Below are positions 21,263-31,247 of a stretch of 64,000 nucleotides of DNA, piece by piece (within the stretch, counting starts at the first letter, position 1; each line of letters begins with the position of its first letter). A program made the translations under genes and the position numbers. This DNA is from Anthoceros angustus (Eukaryota > Streptophyta > Anthocerotopsida > Anthocerotales > Anthocerotaceae), in the NCBI GenBank assembly GCA_010909165.1, contig MU008160.1, forward strand, positions 1,364,001-1,428,000. Reading direction: 5' to 3'. The notes under the pieces were generated by a model, which searched no databases, was not told the origin of the DNA, and saw nothing but the letters and a program-made list of their open reading frames with translations.

Positions 21263-22065
21263 AGGCCCATGGACCCATTTGCAGCTTGCACAGGGGTTCT
21301 AGGAATCTAAGTTTCTGGAAGTATGTGCAGGGGGACACGGAACTGAACCACTTCTCTATTGAGGAGGAGGATGTTGAGGGTGGTGCGGAACAGTGGAAGG
21401 AGTTCGGTGATCAAGGTGCCGAACAACGAAAGAGTTTGCTGTCATCTTCTAGAGAATGACGACATCTTGTAGACATACGAGGGGCTTCCTTCTTGGTTCT
21501 CATACCCCAAGGTGTAGGCCCTCGCCTCTCTCATTACTTCTGGTCAGTCTTCCACTTTTCCTTGGTTGAACCTGAGTGTTGGATTGTAGAGCTCTGGCAG
21601 AGCGTTGCAATGAGCCAATCCGAGTGCTGGATTTGGAGAGCTCTGTTGCGTAGGTGGAACGGTGAATCTCACTGTCGCATGTGAAGAGGTATGAGCTCGG
21701 AGAGTCACGATGGCCGACTGCCATGCAAAGTGTAGAAGGGAGTTGCTCTGTCTTTCGATTCGACTCTTTATCTGATCTGTATAGACATGAATGGCCAGCA
21801 GCCGAACCCAAGCAGGGTTCGGCTGCTGGCCTCGCTCATGGCTGTCATCCAGCCAATAAAATTGTCGGAAATTTTCAAATAGTCGTTGCGAGAGCAGGAA
21901 TGGAACGGACGTGCGCAGACTTCACAGGGAAATGACCTCTTGACAGAAGGAATTCGTCTCAATGAGGTCCGTAGGCGTGTATCGTACATCCCGCTCACTA
22001 GGCTAGGACTCAAGAAGGCAAACAGATTCGATAGCACTTGAGGCCCTCAACCTCAATGCTGCGGT
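21263..22065. other. Intergenic region between convergent genes, with hairpin
   Basis: Space between the 3' ends of the transporter (+) and GOS1 (-). Apart from the hairpin listed separately I see no gene; short frames here are not convincing. Confidence 0.5.
21793..21831. repeat. Perfect 17-bp GC-rich hairpin
   Basis: GGCCAGCAGCCGAACCC and its exact complement are separated by AAGCA. The stem is strong and no T-run follows. It lies between the 3' ends of two convergent genes, where a structured 3'-UTR element or a tiny foldback insertion are the simplest readings. Confidence 0.85.
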
Positions 22066-23422
22066 TCACTTTGACAACCACAAAATAATCAACAGTACGG
22101 TACATATGGACACTACTGCCGAAATGATGATGGTATCCTTCGACTTCTTCCGTTTTATTGCTGTCAGCACGGAGCTCACCTAAACATCGTGTGACAGTAA
22201 GAACCCGTCAGGACCAAGACGACAGTGTCTCTCAGCCTCATCGCACTAGAAATCAGCAACCATGAACAATCAATGAGACCAGAGCTCCTTACAGAGGTAA
22301 ACTTCGTGCCAACGGAGTTGATTTTCCCCCCAATATCATCAAACATAGACCGCTGCATGCTCAAAGCACTGAAGGCTGCTTGGGCTTGACCAATTACGTA
22401 GTCTACCTGCGTGACATTTCGACAGCTACTTCATAAGTTCGACTGCGCTTAAAACGCAACTCAACAGGATAAGACAACCTACATACCTGTGCGGTGTTTC
22501 GGTAAATGGAAGCTTGCTCCCTGAGGAGAGACTGTTGGGAAGCATCAACATCAACCGCAGCATAGCTATTTCGCCTGTCCTCACTCGTTCTAGTGAAAGT
22601 TTGGAGAAGCTCCGCATGATCTCTGCTGGCTTTTGCAGTTGAAGTTATTCTCCGAAACTCCTGTGAACCAAACGAAAATCTGTTGACCGCAAGCCATGAC
22701 CAACGAGCTCCATCCTCACATATGTTTTCAAAAACAGGTAGGGTAGAATGCCAGAGCTTGCCTGAGCTAACTCATGGAAGATATTTTGGTGTCTTGCAAG
22801 GGTATGTGAAAGGACGTCCGAACCAGCCGTGGACACCCATGCTTGCATTTTATCATTGACATTTTGCAACTGTTGTAACAGTGTCTCTACTTCTGCTTCG
22901 TCCCCTTTAGCTTGCTCCTCTCCCCTGCCATTTGCACCTCTCCTGTAAGAGGACAATTTCACGTCTAATTCGCCTTCCAACTTCCTTGCCTGCCAAGCCA
23001 CAGCAGCAGTGTTAAGTGCCATGATATAGCTCAACCACCGTGCTTGCTGACCAGACTTCTCCATTTTCACTATGCAGTAGTGTGGACTGTTCTGTTAAAA
23101 GAACCTCCTCAGGCTTCTTTGACTACCCGAAGCGCATGGCAATAAGATCTACGGTACTAACAGCTAGGACTCAGATCTTTGCAAACTCCCAGAAAACTGA
23201 TCCAGGGTTGCGCGCAGAAGATGTCGAGCTGGTGAACGTTGTCCGGGAAAGACACCTGCCCTGACGCTTGATCAATTCCACATTCCAAGCAGCTAGCAAA
23301 TGACGACAGACGTGTCCGAACCAGAGCTTCCAGGCTCACCCGATGTGATTGACGGAAATACCTGCTGGTGTAGCACAGCGTACCTGCTTTCGCAGGTCGT
23401 CCCACTGCGCTGCCGCCTCCAT
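22066..23422 (-). CDS. GOS1: Golgi SNAP receptor complex member 1 (Qb-SNARE GOS1)
   Basis: Five exons: 23422-23384, 22989-22762, 22660-22487, 22406-22293 and 22179-22066, phases all zero, 222 residues, the standard length. The N-terminus MEAAAQWDDLRKQARKLEGE and DVKLSSY match plant GOS11/GOS12. Then LARHQNIFHELAQEFRRI, LLREQASIYRNTAQVDYVIG and QAQAAFSALSMQRSMFDDIG form the SNARE helix. The C-terminal exon gives AIKRKKSKDTIIISAVVSI and a hydrophobic tail anchor ending WLSK. It mediates ER-Golgi and intra-Golgi vesicle fusion. Intron 2 begins with GC (CAG|GCAAGC) instead of GT, a known minor splice type; the downstream frame confirms it. The first exon codes only 13 residues. Confidence 0.95.
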
Positions 23423-24231
23423 CCCTGCTCGACCGGTCATTGGCTTCTCTCAAGCTTCCAAGCTTCCGATCTGCCCTTCCTGCTGCAGCAGGAGAACAAA
23501 ACGCGCCTTCTTGCAAGATTCGTCACTGCAGCAAACAGAGGGACGCTTGCATCTGCGGAGGAATACGAGCGCTCAGAAACGATGCTACCGCTGCGGCAGA
23601 ATGACAGCCGGCGCCGAGCTCCCGCTGCGATCATCGGGAATGCGTCCAAGCATCAGCCCTGAAGACGACCAGCAACCACAAGGCGCAGTGCGTCAATTTA
23701 AGAAGGCGTCCACGTGCTTTTCTCCTCGGTTTGCAAGGGAGAATTTACTTTACCACCTGAGTATTCAGAAAATCTTCAGTGCACTTTTAATCGATGTCCC
23801 GAGGAATGTAAAATCTGGATGTATGTATGTAGCAAGATCATGCCGTTTGGTTTTGCAAGTTCCGCGAACGCTATGGGCATGCTACATGACAACCGTGTCC
23901 TATGTGGAAGACGTACGGTTCTCCAAAGAGAGACGTCTCCACAGAAGACGTCTCCAAAAAGACACGTCTTCTCTCCATGTCGGGTCCATGAGAGAACAGC
24001 CGAGCTTCCTTGACTGCTTCTTGTCCCACCTGCAATCTGTAGCAGAACGAAAGCAATATGTAACTTGGGGCCAGAACAAGGTCTTCAGAGAGTGTCGACC
24101 TTCAGAATGTCCCATAAGTGACGGGGACTGACGACAGCTACAGAGGCCGGATGATGTGCTGTCTTACCTTTGCTGGCGTTGCTAGGACAAACCTTCCTTT
24201 AAAAGGAACTCCCAAAACCATGATGATTGGA
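23423..24231. promoter_or_regulatory. GOS1 upstream region with clustered GACGTC words
   Basis: About 800 bp between GOS1 and the stop of the oligopeptidase. At 23929-23975 AGACGTCT occurs twice within 23 bp, followed by GACACGTCTTC. ACGT-core palindromes are bZIP-type sites in plants. Function is inference only; no gene is supported here. Confidence 0.3.
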
Positions 24232-27200
24232 TCAAGGCCTTGTCATTTTGATGAGAAAAGCGTACTCCAGAGCAGTCATGCGAAGATGTTGGTATCGGCC
24301 TCCCTCGCCAAAATGCCCTCCAGTTATAGGCTTAAGAATGACAGGGTGGCGGGGGTCCTGGTAGGTGCAAGCACGAACGCTGGCCACCCATTTTACTGCT
24401 TCCCAATAGCCCACCCTGTCACAGCATGAGAAGATACATCAGAGACGGAAGGCAGGAATTGGACCGGATGCCAGCAAATTTCCGCAGGTTACCTTGTGTC
24501 ACTGAGAGACGCTGTCACCAGCATTGCTGGATACAACGCCCCATGCCGAATGTTGTCACACGGCGAGTAACTTCTTATGTAGGAAAAGGTGGCAGGGTCA
24601 CTTGAAGGATTTCCCCACTCATCATATTCATGCACAGTTAAAGGTAAACTGGCATCCAGCATAGTGTTGCAGATGTCGAGGAATGGAACCTACAGAACTT
24701 GCCAGCATTCAAGTGTTCATCAGAGTCAGGTGCAAGCTACAGCTTGTGTCCAACAGTCAATGCCTCCCTTGAAACCGAGATTCAGGCATGTAAGTAAGAT
24801 CACCTTCAAGACTGCTGCCCGGAAAAGAGCGGGACTCTGGTTGATTGAGGCTGCTACTAGCAACCCTCCTGCACTGGTGCCATATGCACACAGTTTATCT
24901 CTGTGAGCATATCCTTGATCGAGCAGAAACTGAGCGCAGGCTATGAAATCATGGAAGGAGTTCTTCTTCTCCATCAGCGATCCTGAGTGATACCACGATC
25001 TGCCCAGCTCACCGCCCCCTCTGGTAGCAGTACAGAACAGTAGAGATCGATGAATATGACTCTTATAAGATGTCGGAGGGGATCATACAGAGCGGGATTT
25101 ACAACGGATTCAAAGCACCCATGCACAGGTCAGTGAGGAAAGGACGAAAACCATACCTGACATGCGCAAAGGCCAAAACCCAGCCCCGATCAAGTAAGCT
25201 CAGTTGGTCACTGCTCCAATTTATCTCCAGTGACTCACCATATGCACCATATCCAACGAGCAAGCAGGGACTTTGGCCGTGCAGTTCCAATTTTCGAGAA
25301 TGTACGACTGTAATCGGGACCGACACACCATCATGTGATACAGCTTCTCTTCGTGTGCAAAGAAAGAGGTTGGACAGGTTGATCAAGTTCCCCGGCAATC
25401 TCGGGGTCACCGCAGCATGGAGACGGTTGTTTTGATTTTGTGTCCCCCTCTCCAAGGAGGTGCCCTTGTAATCCGCTGCAAAGGGTACCCCATCCAGCAC
25501 CACTTGCTCCTGTTCAAGCACTTCAGCTGTCCTTGCGGACAAATCGAATCCGAGAAATGCTTCTGGGATCTGCAGGCCAAGGCATTAGATGGCACACGAT
25601 GGAGGGGAGACAGAACTGATGGTCATGTCAAACAAAGCTTACAACTAAACAAAATAAGGTATGTCAAAGCGAACCACATAGTCAAGGTAACACACCGTAG
25701 GTGATGAAACTTGCAATTGAAGGACTGGTGACAGGAAATCGAGATTTGTCCCAGGAGTTACAGAACAAACTTCTTGAGGAAGGTGCAACCTCCAAGATTG
25801 CACAGCCACGGGCTGCTGACTGGCCTGCAGTATGATTACACTGAAGGTGTCAAACGCACCATAGTGTCTGCCATATTTTCACCAACGTATATAGCCAGCA
25901 TATGATAATGCAACCTGTGCCAACCTCATTGCGTGATGACACGGGCATCTGAAGAACACGAATCCTAGGTGCTCCTGCCTTTCTCTCGTAAAGGACCAGG
26001 TGGTTCTTGAACATGTCCATGTTCTCGAAAACTACACCCGGCTCAGCCGCCACTACAGTCTGCAACACGTTCTTAGAGAGTCACATAACTTCCCCCAGCT
26101 TACATCCACGTAGGTGCTACCAGAAGTTGCTGCCAAGCATGAGTGGGTCGAGGGCCCACAATATTAGCAAAGCGAAACCAAGGCAACACTGTCCCCTTAC
26201 CTGCCAACACTCACAGTGCAGAGATTCTAATGAGGTCTGAACGAGTCTGAAGTTGCCAGAATCGTGTACATCATGGTCATCTGCTGTAAAATTTGTGAGA
26301 ATGTAGAGAAGACCAGTGTGATGTTCAACAAAATACTCCAACCCAGGCCTCCTCCTTTGAACCAACTGCAATGGAGCCTGATGTTTGTTGGCATCCATCA
26401 AATACACCTGGAGAAGACCAGATCAACAGATATTATCGCATACTAGGCTCCACTGAGTGTTGCTAAATGTTGAGCCCAACACATGAATCTAATACGCATT
26501 ATGTGACCCCATGAAAATCACCTCGCTTGAATTCTTGGATCTGACATTGATATTGATGAAACACCAATCTTTTGTCCTACCAACTTCAACAGAAAAGCTT
26601 GGATCACTCTCCTCAAACACCAGATAATCAGAATCCCGCTTATCCAACTTTCGACAAAAAACCCTATACAGACACTCCCACGAAGCATGCAATTAGGAGT
26701 CGGCCTAACACATGGCTACTAGCATTCCGGACATCTGTTCAGATTTAGATGTAGTCAACCTGAAAGGCCTTAACATATTATCCGGCACTGTGTAAAATAG
26801 TGTTCGTGAGTTGCTCGCCCATTCCATACTCGCAACACCTTCTGTTGTATGCTGTTGGAGTAAGCGCCCGGTGTTCAAATCCTTGACAAAGAGTGTAAAA
26901 AGCTCAGACCCAACAAGATCGACGGTGTAAGCAAGCAGCCGATGGTCAGAAGAAAGCTTGCACATTCCCAGCTGAGCATAACCTGCAGGACATGCAACTC
27001 ATGTCAGAACCTGTTTTTGAAAACTCCAAAGCACACTTCCACCAAGTGTGTGTGGTAGAACAGATAAGTCATGCAACATAATCTGACTCCACAGGGTGCA
27101 TATCTGAAGGCAAAGAAGTCAACCAGACTTGGAATGGGTCCTTACCATGCTCTTCAGCAATGAGATTCTGATCAACCAACACCTCAGGTCTCTCCTTCTT

Positions 27201-27893
27201 AAAACCAGTCGCTGCAGCCACCAGTTTCCTCCATCCAGATCTTGGCTCAGCAGTTTCTTGGAACCTTCTCTTCCTGTAGAATACTGGGTAATCTTTCCCC
27301 TCAGGTACCTTCGTGTAATAGAGCCTGATTCCACCGTCATTGTTAGTTTCTCAGAATCACAGTTGCCCTCCAATGCCCCAGAGCGTACGAAAACAGAATC
27401 CTGTCCGGTCCCCCAGCTTCTGGAACAGATCATAAAAAATCTTACACACTGACAGCAAGCATGATCCTCACCAAGGGCCCCAAGGAACTAAGGAGGATGA
27501 TAATTGCTTGGCCATTCTGCCTGCCATTTCTCTCTTCAGAGTCGATTGCAACTGAAGGGTATCGGCCATCACTGCATCCAAATACTTCTGCTCCTGCTGC
27601 AGAAGTTGGTGCAGACACGGATCCTGAGAATTTGACATCCAATGATAGGGATCATCCCAGGAAGTTCCATGCACACTCTTGGGATGGGACCGCTTTGGGG
27701 CCATGGGAGGTGCAACATCATCGCTTGGTGATGGTTCGCCCAATGTAGTGGCCTTACAGACGGTGTGCTTGCAACACACTGCTTCTAAAGCATAACTGCA
27801 TGCAAGCCGCTTCGCAATGTCAGCCATTCCTTGTGCAGTTTTCCAGGAGACCTGCCCAGGTTGCAGCAATCGTGCTCTGCGGTGCCATGACAT
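24232..27893 (-). CDS. Prolyl oligopeptidase family serine peptidase (S9A, oligopeptidase B-like)
   Basis: Eleven exons: 27893-27472, 27324-27146, 26982-26760, 26663-26522, 26407-26201, 26071-25925, 25824-25696, 25569-25157, 25020-24804, 24689-24493 and 24415-24232; all phases close, giving 819 residues. N-terminal part: propeller with DDPYHWMSN, VPWGPWLYYTKVPEGKDYPV, LSSDHRLLAYTVD. C-terminal alpha/beta hydrolase: GYGAYGE, LLDRGWVLAFAHVRGGGELG, then Ser in YGTSAGGLL, Asp in ASLSDTRV and His in ITGGHFGEGG, a complete catalytic triad. Similar to the plant oligopeptidase-B-like group. The chosen Met is followed by a basic stretch (SWHRRARLLQPGQVSWK) that may target an organelle; an in-frame Met at 27983 would add 30 residues. 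Confidence 0.93.
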
Positions 27894-27983
27894 TATCCTG
27901 ACATATCTACCCAGAAATCCAAATTCAAAGCCAATTGCTACGCAATCGTCAACAAAATCGAGGACAACGTCTGTGGCATACAA

Positions 27984-29015
27984 TGTGGCCCTGCTCTGCT
28001 GGCCCTGGCGGTATACCCTCTGAGAAACTCAACTCCGAAACTACGGCGCGCAGTCTTGCAGATCAAACCGGCAGCAACTTTCCTGTTGGCGTGATAGCCA
28101 AGCTATACTATGTTTGTGCTCCAGAGACGCTGGCGTAATCTGATACCGGTGCCGATTGCACCGTTACGATTCAGCTGTCCACGATCCAGCTGAGGACGCC
28201 CTTGTCGGTTTGGCTTCGTAACCTTCCCTCGACCAACACGCTTTCAGGCGTCTTCAAGACCTGTCTGAAGCATTTGGACTGTCTTCCAGTTGGATCCAAG
28301 CATGAGGAGATGGGATATTCGAAGTGCATTGCGGAGCCAGGAGGTTTGCTCAGTTACCTGCCAAAGTTGCCGAATTTTGATGAAATGTTCATTCCGCTGT
28401 TGGAGTTCGTTCTAATAGCAGTGACCCACTTCAAATTAGACCATGATGCTCATGGACAGCAGACTTACTGATCTGGTTGATCACTGCTAAAGGATCCATA
28501 CAAGTCTGGAGGATGATTCTTGGCAGGACTGCTCTAGGGAAAAGAAGGCATAGGTGTTGATACATGCATTGCTGCCGAACTCTTTCCTCAGGACTACAAA
28601 CAGCCGGAAATGACAAAAGACGTTCCAACTCGTTGCTGTGCCAGCAAATGGTTGAAAATCACATGTGATCTTCCTGCAAGTAACAACGTGGTGGCTCTGA
28701 CTCTTGTGTAACTGGTGTACGAGGAGACATACTACGCACAAGATGGTGGCACCTTGGGCTCTTGCAAAAATTGAAGGAGCTGAGCACCAGGCGAACTGCT
28801 ATTCCTCAGTCTACACCGGCAAAAAAGCAAACTCACTTAGCAAAAAAACAATGCATGTGAGGTTCATGCCTTTGCCTTAGCCAAAGAAGTCATCAGACGT
28901 CTCTTCACCAGCTGATTCGATGCACCAGGCAGGGCGATGTTGCACCCGTAAGCCACCCAGAAGAAGTTATGAGAAAGGAACTTGCAGATTCTAGCTAAAC
29001 TCACCTCGCATACTT
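27984..29015. other. Intergenic region upstream of the oligopeptidase
   Basis: About 1 kb that must hold the oligopeptidase promoter and the MIF-like gene's 3' end. A plus-strand frame of 89 codons at 28202-28471 lacks family similarity and splice support, so I do not call it a gene. Confidence 0.4.
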
Positions 29016-29745
29016 TCACTGATGCAGTGCATGGAAGCAATCTGCAGCGTACGAAGTTCTCTCTCCCTCCCCCTCCTGCGGATGCAAATTCGCAATAGTA
29101 TCAGTATTGCAAACACGCTAACCCAAAAAAAAGAAAAAAATTTGGCAGCATTGGCAGGAGCAGGGAGCACCGTGGCACACCTTGGAATTGCGGAAGGCGA
29201 CACAGAAACGCGACGGCGGAATCCGCAGATGGGCCTCCAGAACCCGCGACATGGCCGCACTCAGCTTCGCATTGATCTCCGGGCCGAGGCCGCTCACACA
29301 CAGCAGCTCCCCGAAAGCAGCTGGCTCTCTGGTTCCTCCGAAGCACAGCGCTTGCTCGCCCCGCAGCAACACCATCACATGCTGCACGCCCCAGCCACAA
29401 TGGTTCCGCAATGAGGCGTGAGATGAATGATGATGCCTCCAGCTTGGTACGAAATATCAGATCTTCACGACCCACAGTCAGAACACGGGAGCGCAGAGGT
29501 AAGACGTCGCGTCCGGCACGCTTTTCCTTGGAGCGTGAACTGGAAAGCTCTCATGACAGAAACATGCAACAATGCAACACACAATTCCTGACGCAATTTT
29601 ATGACAGACAGTGAAGCAGGAAAGTTACACTGACATGCTGCGGCTGCTCCAGAGTGCGAGCCACGGCCGAGCTGAGCAGCTCCAGCAGCGTGGAGATGGC
29701 GGCCGGCTGCACAAGCACGTTGGTGGAGATGGATAGCACTGGCAT
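29016..29745 (-). CDS. MIF/D-DT-like tautomerase superfamily protein
   Basis: Three exons: 29745-29635, 29381-29181 and 29075-29016, phases zero, 123 residues. The protein begins MPVLSISTNV with the catalytic Pro right after Met, as in macrophage migration inhibitory factor and plant MDL proteins. The core HVMVLLRGEQALCFGGTREP, AAFGELLCVSGLGPEINAKL and AHLRIPPSRFCVAF matches the family line by line. MDL proteins are small trimeric cytosolic or peroxisomal proteins whose plant role is linked to defence and flowering. The last exon gives an unusual tail (EGEGERTSYAADC...) instead of the common FYDV/NGSTF ending; its borders are less sure than the first two exons. Confidence 0.88.
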
Positions 29746-29882
29746 TGCTTCAGCCACTCCTTGCACACAGCAAGATAATCTGGAATGCACAGAGAAATTC
29801 TCGCAATTCGCCTGGCTGTTGCAATCAACCCAAGCTCTAGAACCTACACCGCAAATTCCTTCTCCTGAATCTTGCAGACACG

Positions 29883-29912
29883 CTAGGGTTTGAGAGTGGG
29901 ACTCAGGGTTTA
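29883..29912. promoter_or_regulatory. Telo-box-like pair upstream of the MIF-like gene
   Basis: CTAGGGTTT at 29883-29891 and CAGGGTTTA at 29904-29912 lie about 140-165 bp upstream of the MIF-like start. AAACCCTA boxes are common near the start of plant housekeeping genes. Role is inferred. Confidence 0.4.
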
Positions 29913-30336
29913 GTGCTTGCATGCTGCCTCCATGACCATGGACAAGGACAGGGTCCCGGTTGACACCTTCTGCTGCAAATACACAGCCATAGGAGGCAGC
30001 GTTCTCCTAAATAATTGAGCACCGGGATTGCAATAACAACAGGACAGGATGCTATGTACAGAAATATCAGGTCGATACAGATAGGTGCTATACAAGTGGG
30101 CGCCCTGAAGGTTCAAGCTATGGTGAGCAGCAAGGGAGATGGAAGTAGTCTCACTCGCAGTGGCCTGAATAACTCAAAACCCAGGATGTCTAGGTGCAGA
30201 ATGATCAGATTGATACAAAAAGGACACGGCTTTGGTGTGGGATCCTATACAAGTGGCCTCCAGTGGCGAGGCAGGAGAACGTTGAAGGTGTCAGCAGCAA
30301 GGGAGATGAGAGGCAAGTAGAAGTGTCCATGTTCCG
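29913..30336. other. Intergenic region, short internal duplication
   Basis: Between the F-box gene stop and the MIF-like promoter. The words CAGCAAGGGAGAT, CTATACAAGTGG and GATACA each occur twice about 170 bp apart, so it seems to hold an old diverged duplication. No gene is supported. Confidence 0.4.
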
Positions 30337-31130
30337 TCAGCTGCGGCGAGACGTCTGGCTCTCCCATCGCATGTCGTCATTGAAATGGGCATAGGCTGCT
30401 CGGATATCTCCGTCTGCCAAGAGCAAGTAGTACCGTGCAACCTCGTCATCCACACGCAAGCTTCTCTTGAAGCATTCCACAATCCCACTGTTCACTCTGG
30501 ACTGGGAGCCCCTGCAGAAATCGGAATGGAACAGGGATGCCTTCGTGTGATGGCCAGCCCGGGATCCCTCCAGATACAGCACAGCCACCTCCCGCTTCGC
30601 ACAGATGTCCAGCTCGATGAAACAGGTCTGTCCCTCCAGAATCTCAGCCCGGGTCACAGGGATCAGGAGCCTCCTGCGGGAGTGGATTGCGTGCTCATTC
30701 ATCATGTTGTTGAGGCGCAGGATATCTAGAACCTGCCACAGACACAATGGGTGATTCAGTCCGGTGGGCGAGGCGATGCATGCACGTCCCTGAAATCCAC
30801 AGGCTGAAACCCCCACTCGGGGGCAACCTGGGTATGGTACCGCAGAGCCAGGCCCTGCAGCGAGTCATGCCGGCGCAACTGATGGGAGATGGCGAATTGG
30901 CCCAGATGCTGCCGGCGCCAGAAGGACGTGGTGGCCGGGCGGCCTTTCACCTCCTTCACCTTCCATGCGGAGCGGAAGGAGGTGGCCATCACCTCAGGGT
31001 CCGACACTATGTGCTGCCATAGCCGGCACACGCAGGCGGCCCTGGCCAGAACGGCCACGGGCAGCCTCTGCAGGATCGCCCGCCAGACCTCGGGAGGGAG
31101 CTGTTCTCCCTGGGCTTCCGCCATAGCCAA
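30337..31130 (-). CDS. F-box protein with LysM domain
   Basis: Two exons, 31130-30828 and 30732-30337, phase zero, 232 residues. Residues about 8-50 form an F-box (LPPEVWRAILQRLPVAVLAR, then AACVCRLWQ). A LysM domain spans the intron: SLQGLALRYHTQ in exon 1 and VLDILRLNNMMNEHAIHSRR in exon 2, followed by LLIPV. The C-terminal third is predicted helical (VARYYLLLADGDIRAAYAHF). The F-box/LysM pairing is known in one conserved plant family (Arabidopsis At1g55000 type). The F-box should bind SKP1 in an SCF ubiquitin ligase; because the protein has no signal peptide, the LysM faces the cytosol or nucleus and its ligand is unknown. A second Met at residue 3 is an equal start candidate. Confidence 0.9.
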
Positions 31131-31247
31131 TCGACACCTTCTCCCTCAGCTTTTAAACGCTTGGAACTTGCGGTTAAGATTTGATTCCGACGTTTGGCAC
31201 GTTTGCAGTAGGACACGATGTGAAACATCTGATTTGTGGGTTTTAGT

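Noticed and set aside
28202-28471. Plus-strand 89-codon frame
   Set aside because: No motif, no splice partners, and it lies in the upstream region of the oligopeptidase gene.
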